Source of the DNA: an uncultured Muribaculaceae bacterium
Lineage (GTDB): Bacteria; Bacteroidota; Bacteroidia; Bacteroidales; Muribaculaceae
Direction: 5' to 3'
Assembly: GCA_910585275.1 (NCBI GenBank)
Contig: CAJUCW010000038.1
Coordinates: 1 to 31,553 of the forward strand
Length of the DNA stretch: 31,553 nt
The notes under the pieces are model-generated. The model saw nothing but the letters and a program-made list of their open reading frames with translations. It was not told the origin of the DNA and made no database searches. Positions 31,464-31,553 of the stretch are shown here, piece after piece; position 1 is the first letter of the stretch, and each line of letters begins with the position of its first letter. The position numbers and the translations under genes are program-made.

Positions 31464-31545
31464 GAAAAATCTTCGCTCCACGCTGATTTTCATGCCCCGA
31501 TGGGACATTTGTCACATCGAATGTCGATTATTCGTTGTAACTTTC
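31462..31545 (+). repeat. 84-bp promoter cassette, copy 2, with Crp/Fnr-type box (site C)
   Basis: Ungapped match to 28021-28104 at 68 of 84 positions, beginning in the stop codon of the Crp/Fnr gene. The box is TGGGACA-tt-TGTCACA (31501-31516), with one change in the left arm, and the -7-like element TAACTTTC (31538-31545) is one base off consensus. Dyad-to--7 distance is again 29.5 bp. Its target gene lies beyond the right edge. Confidence 0.8.
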
Positions 31546-31553
31546 CTCTAAAA

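Overview
The window looks like a chromosome segment of a gut Bacteroidales bacterium, most likely Muribaculaceae or a near relative. The evidence is Bacteroidota-type promoters (TAnnTTTG -7 elements at many gene starts), SusB-like GH97 and DPE2-like GH77 glycan enzymes, OMP_b-brl/TonB-dependent receptors, GLPGLI and BspA-like leucine-rich repeat proteins, and a truncated gene family beginning MARGKQTCKILKEIR that I associate with this group. The species is inferred, not shown.

Layout. 1-700: broken IS5-type transposase. 970-2730: AraC-type regulator, then a membrane-anchored protein of unknown function. 2790-9120: conserved metabolism, with a nitroreductase divergent from a B12-dependent ribonucleotide reductase, followed by 4-alpha-glucanotransferase. 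9270-13370: a secreted protein of unknown function, a P-loop kinase-like protein and a GH97 glycosidase. 13510-17900: an outer-membrane protein, a DKNYY-repeat protein, a membrane-bound winged-helix regulator and an outer-membrane beta-barrel receptor, plausibly one envelope-sensing locus. 18010-24460: a BlaI repressor with two tandem operators in its own promoter, a BlaR1-like M56 peptidase ending in a TonB-C-like domain, a large outer-membrane receptor, a GLPGLI protein and a six-bladed TolB-like protein, forming one co-directional cluster. 24600-31553: accessory region with two lipoproteins, a run of four very tightly packed genes each interrupted by a single in-frame stop codon, a RhuM-Fic protein and a Crp/Fnr-type regulator.

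The most interesting signals are on the right. Three promoters (around 24.6, 28.1 and 31.5 kb) share a TGTGACA-tt-TGTCACA type box at exactly the same distance from the -7 element. That is the geometry expected for class II Crp/Fnr activation, and a Crp/Fnr-family gene lies in the same region. Two of these promoters belong to an 84-bp cassette repeated 3,441 bp apart (68/84 identical), so a further paralogous operon probably begins just past the right edge. The operon behind the middle copy carries four nonsense codons (TAA, TAG, TAG, TGA) with otherwise open frames. Its leader can fold with the transcript's 5' end paired just upstream of the first gene.

Elsewhere there is a dispersed intergenic hairpin family (2.8 kb, 13.4 kb, and a remnant at 17.9 kb) with compensatory base changes between copies. 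An inverted repeat abuts the start codon of the 15.8-kb receptor gene, and a sharp composition break lies inside the 20-22.6-kb receptor gene. I saw no tRNA, rRNA or CRISPR array. All functions are read from motifs by eye; no database search was run.
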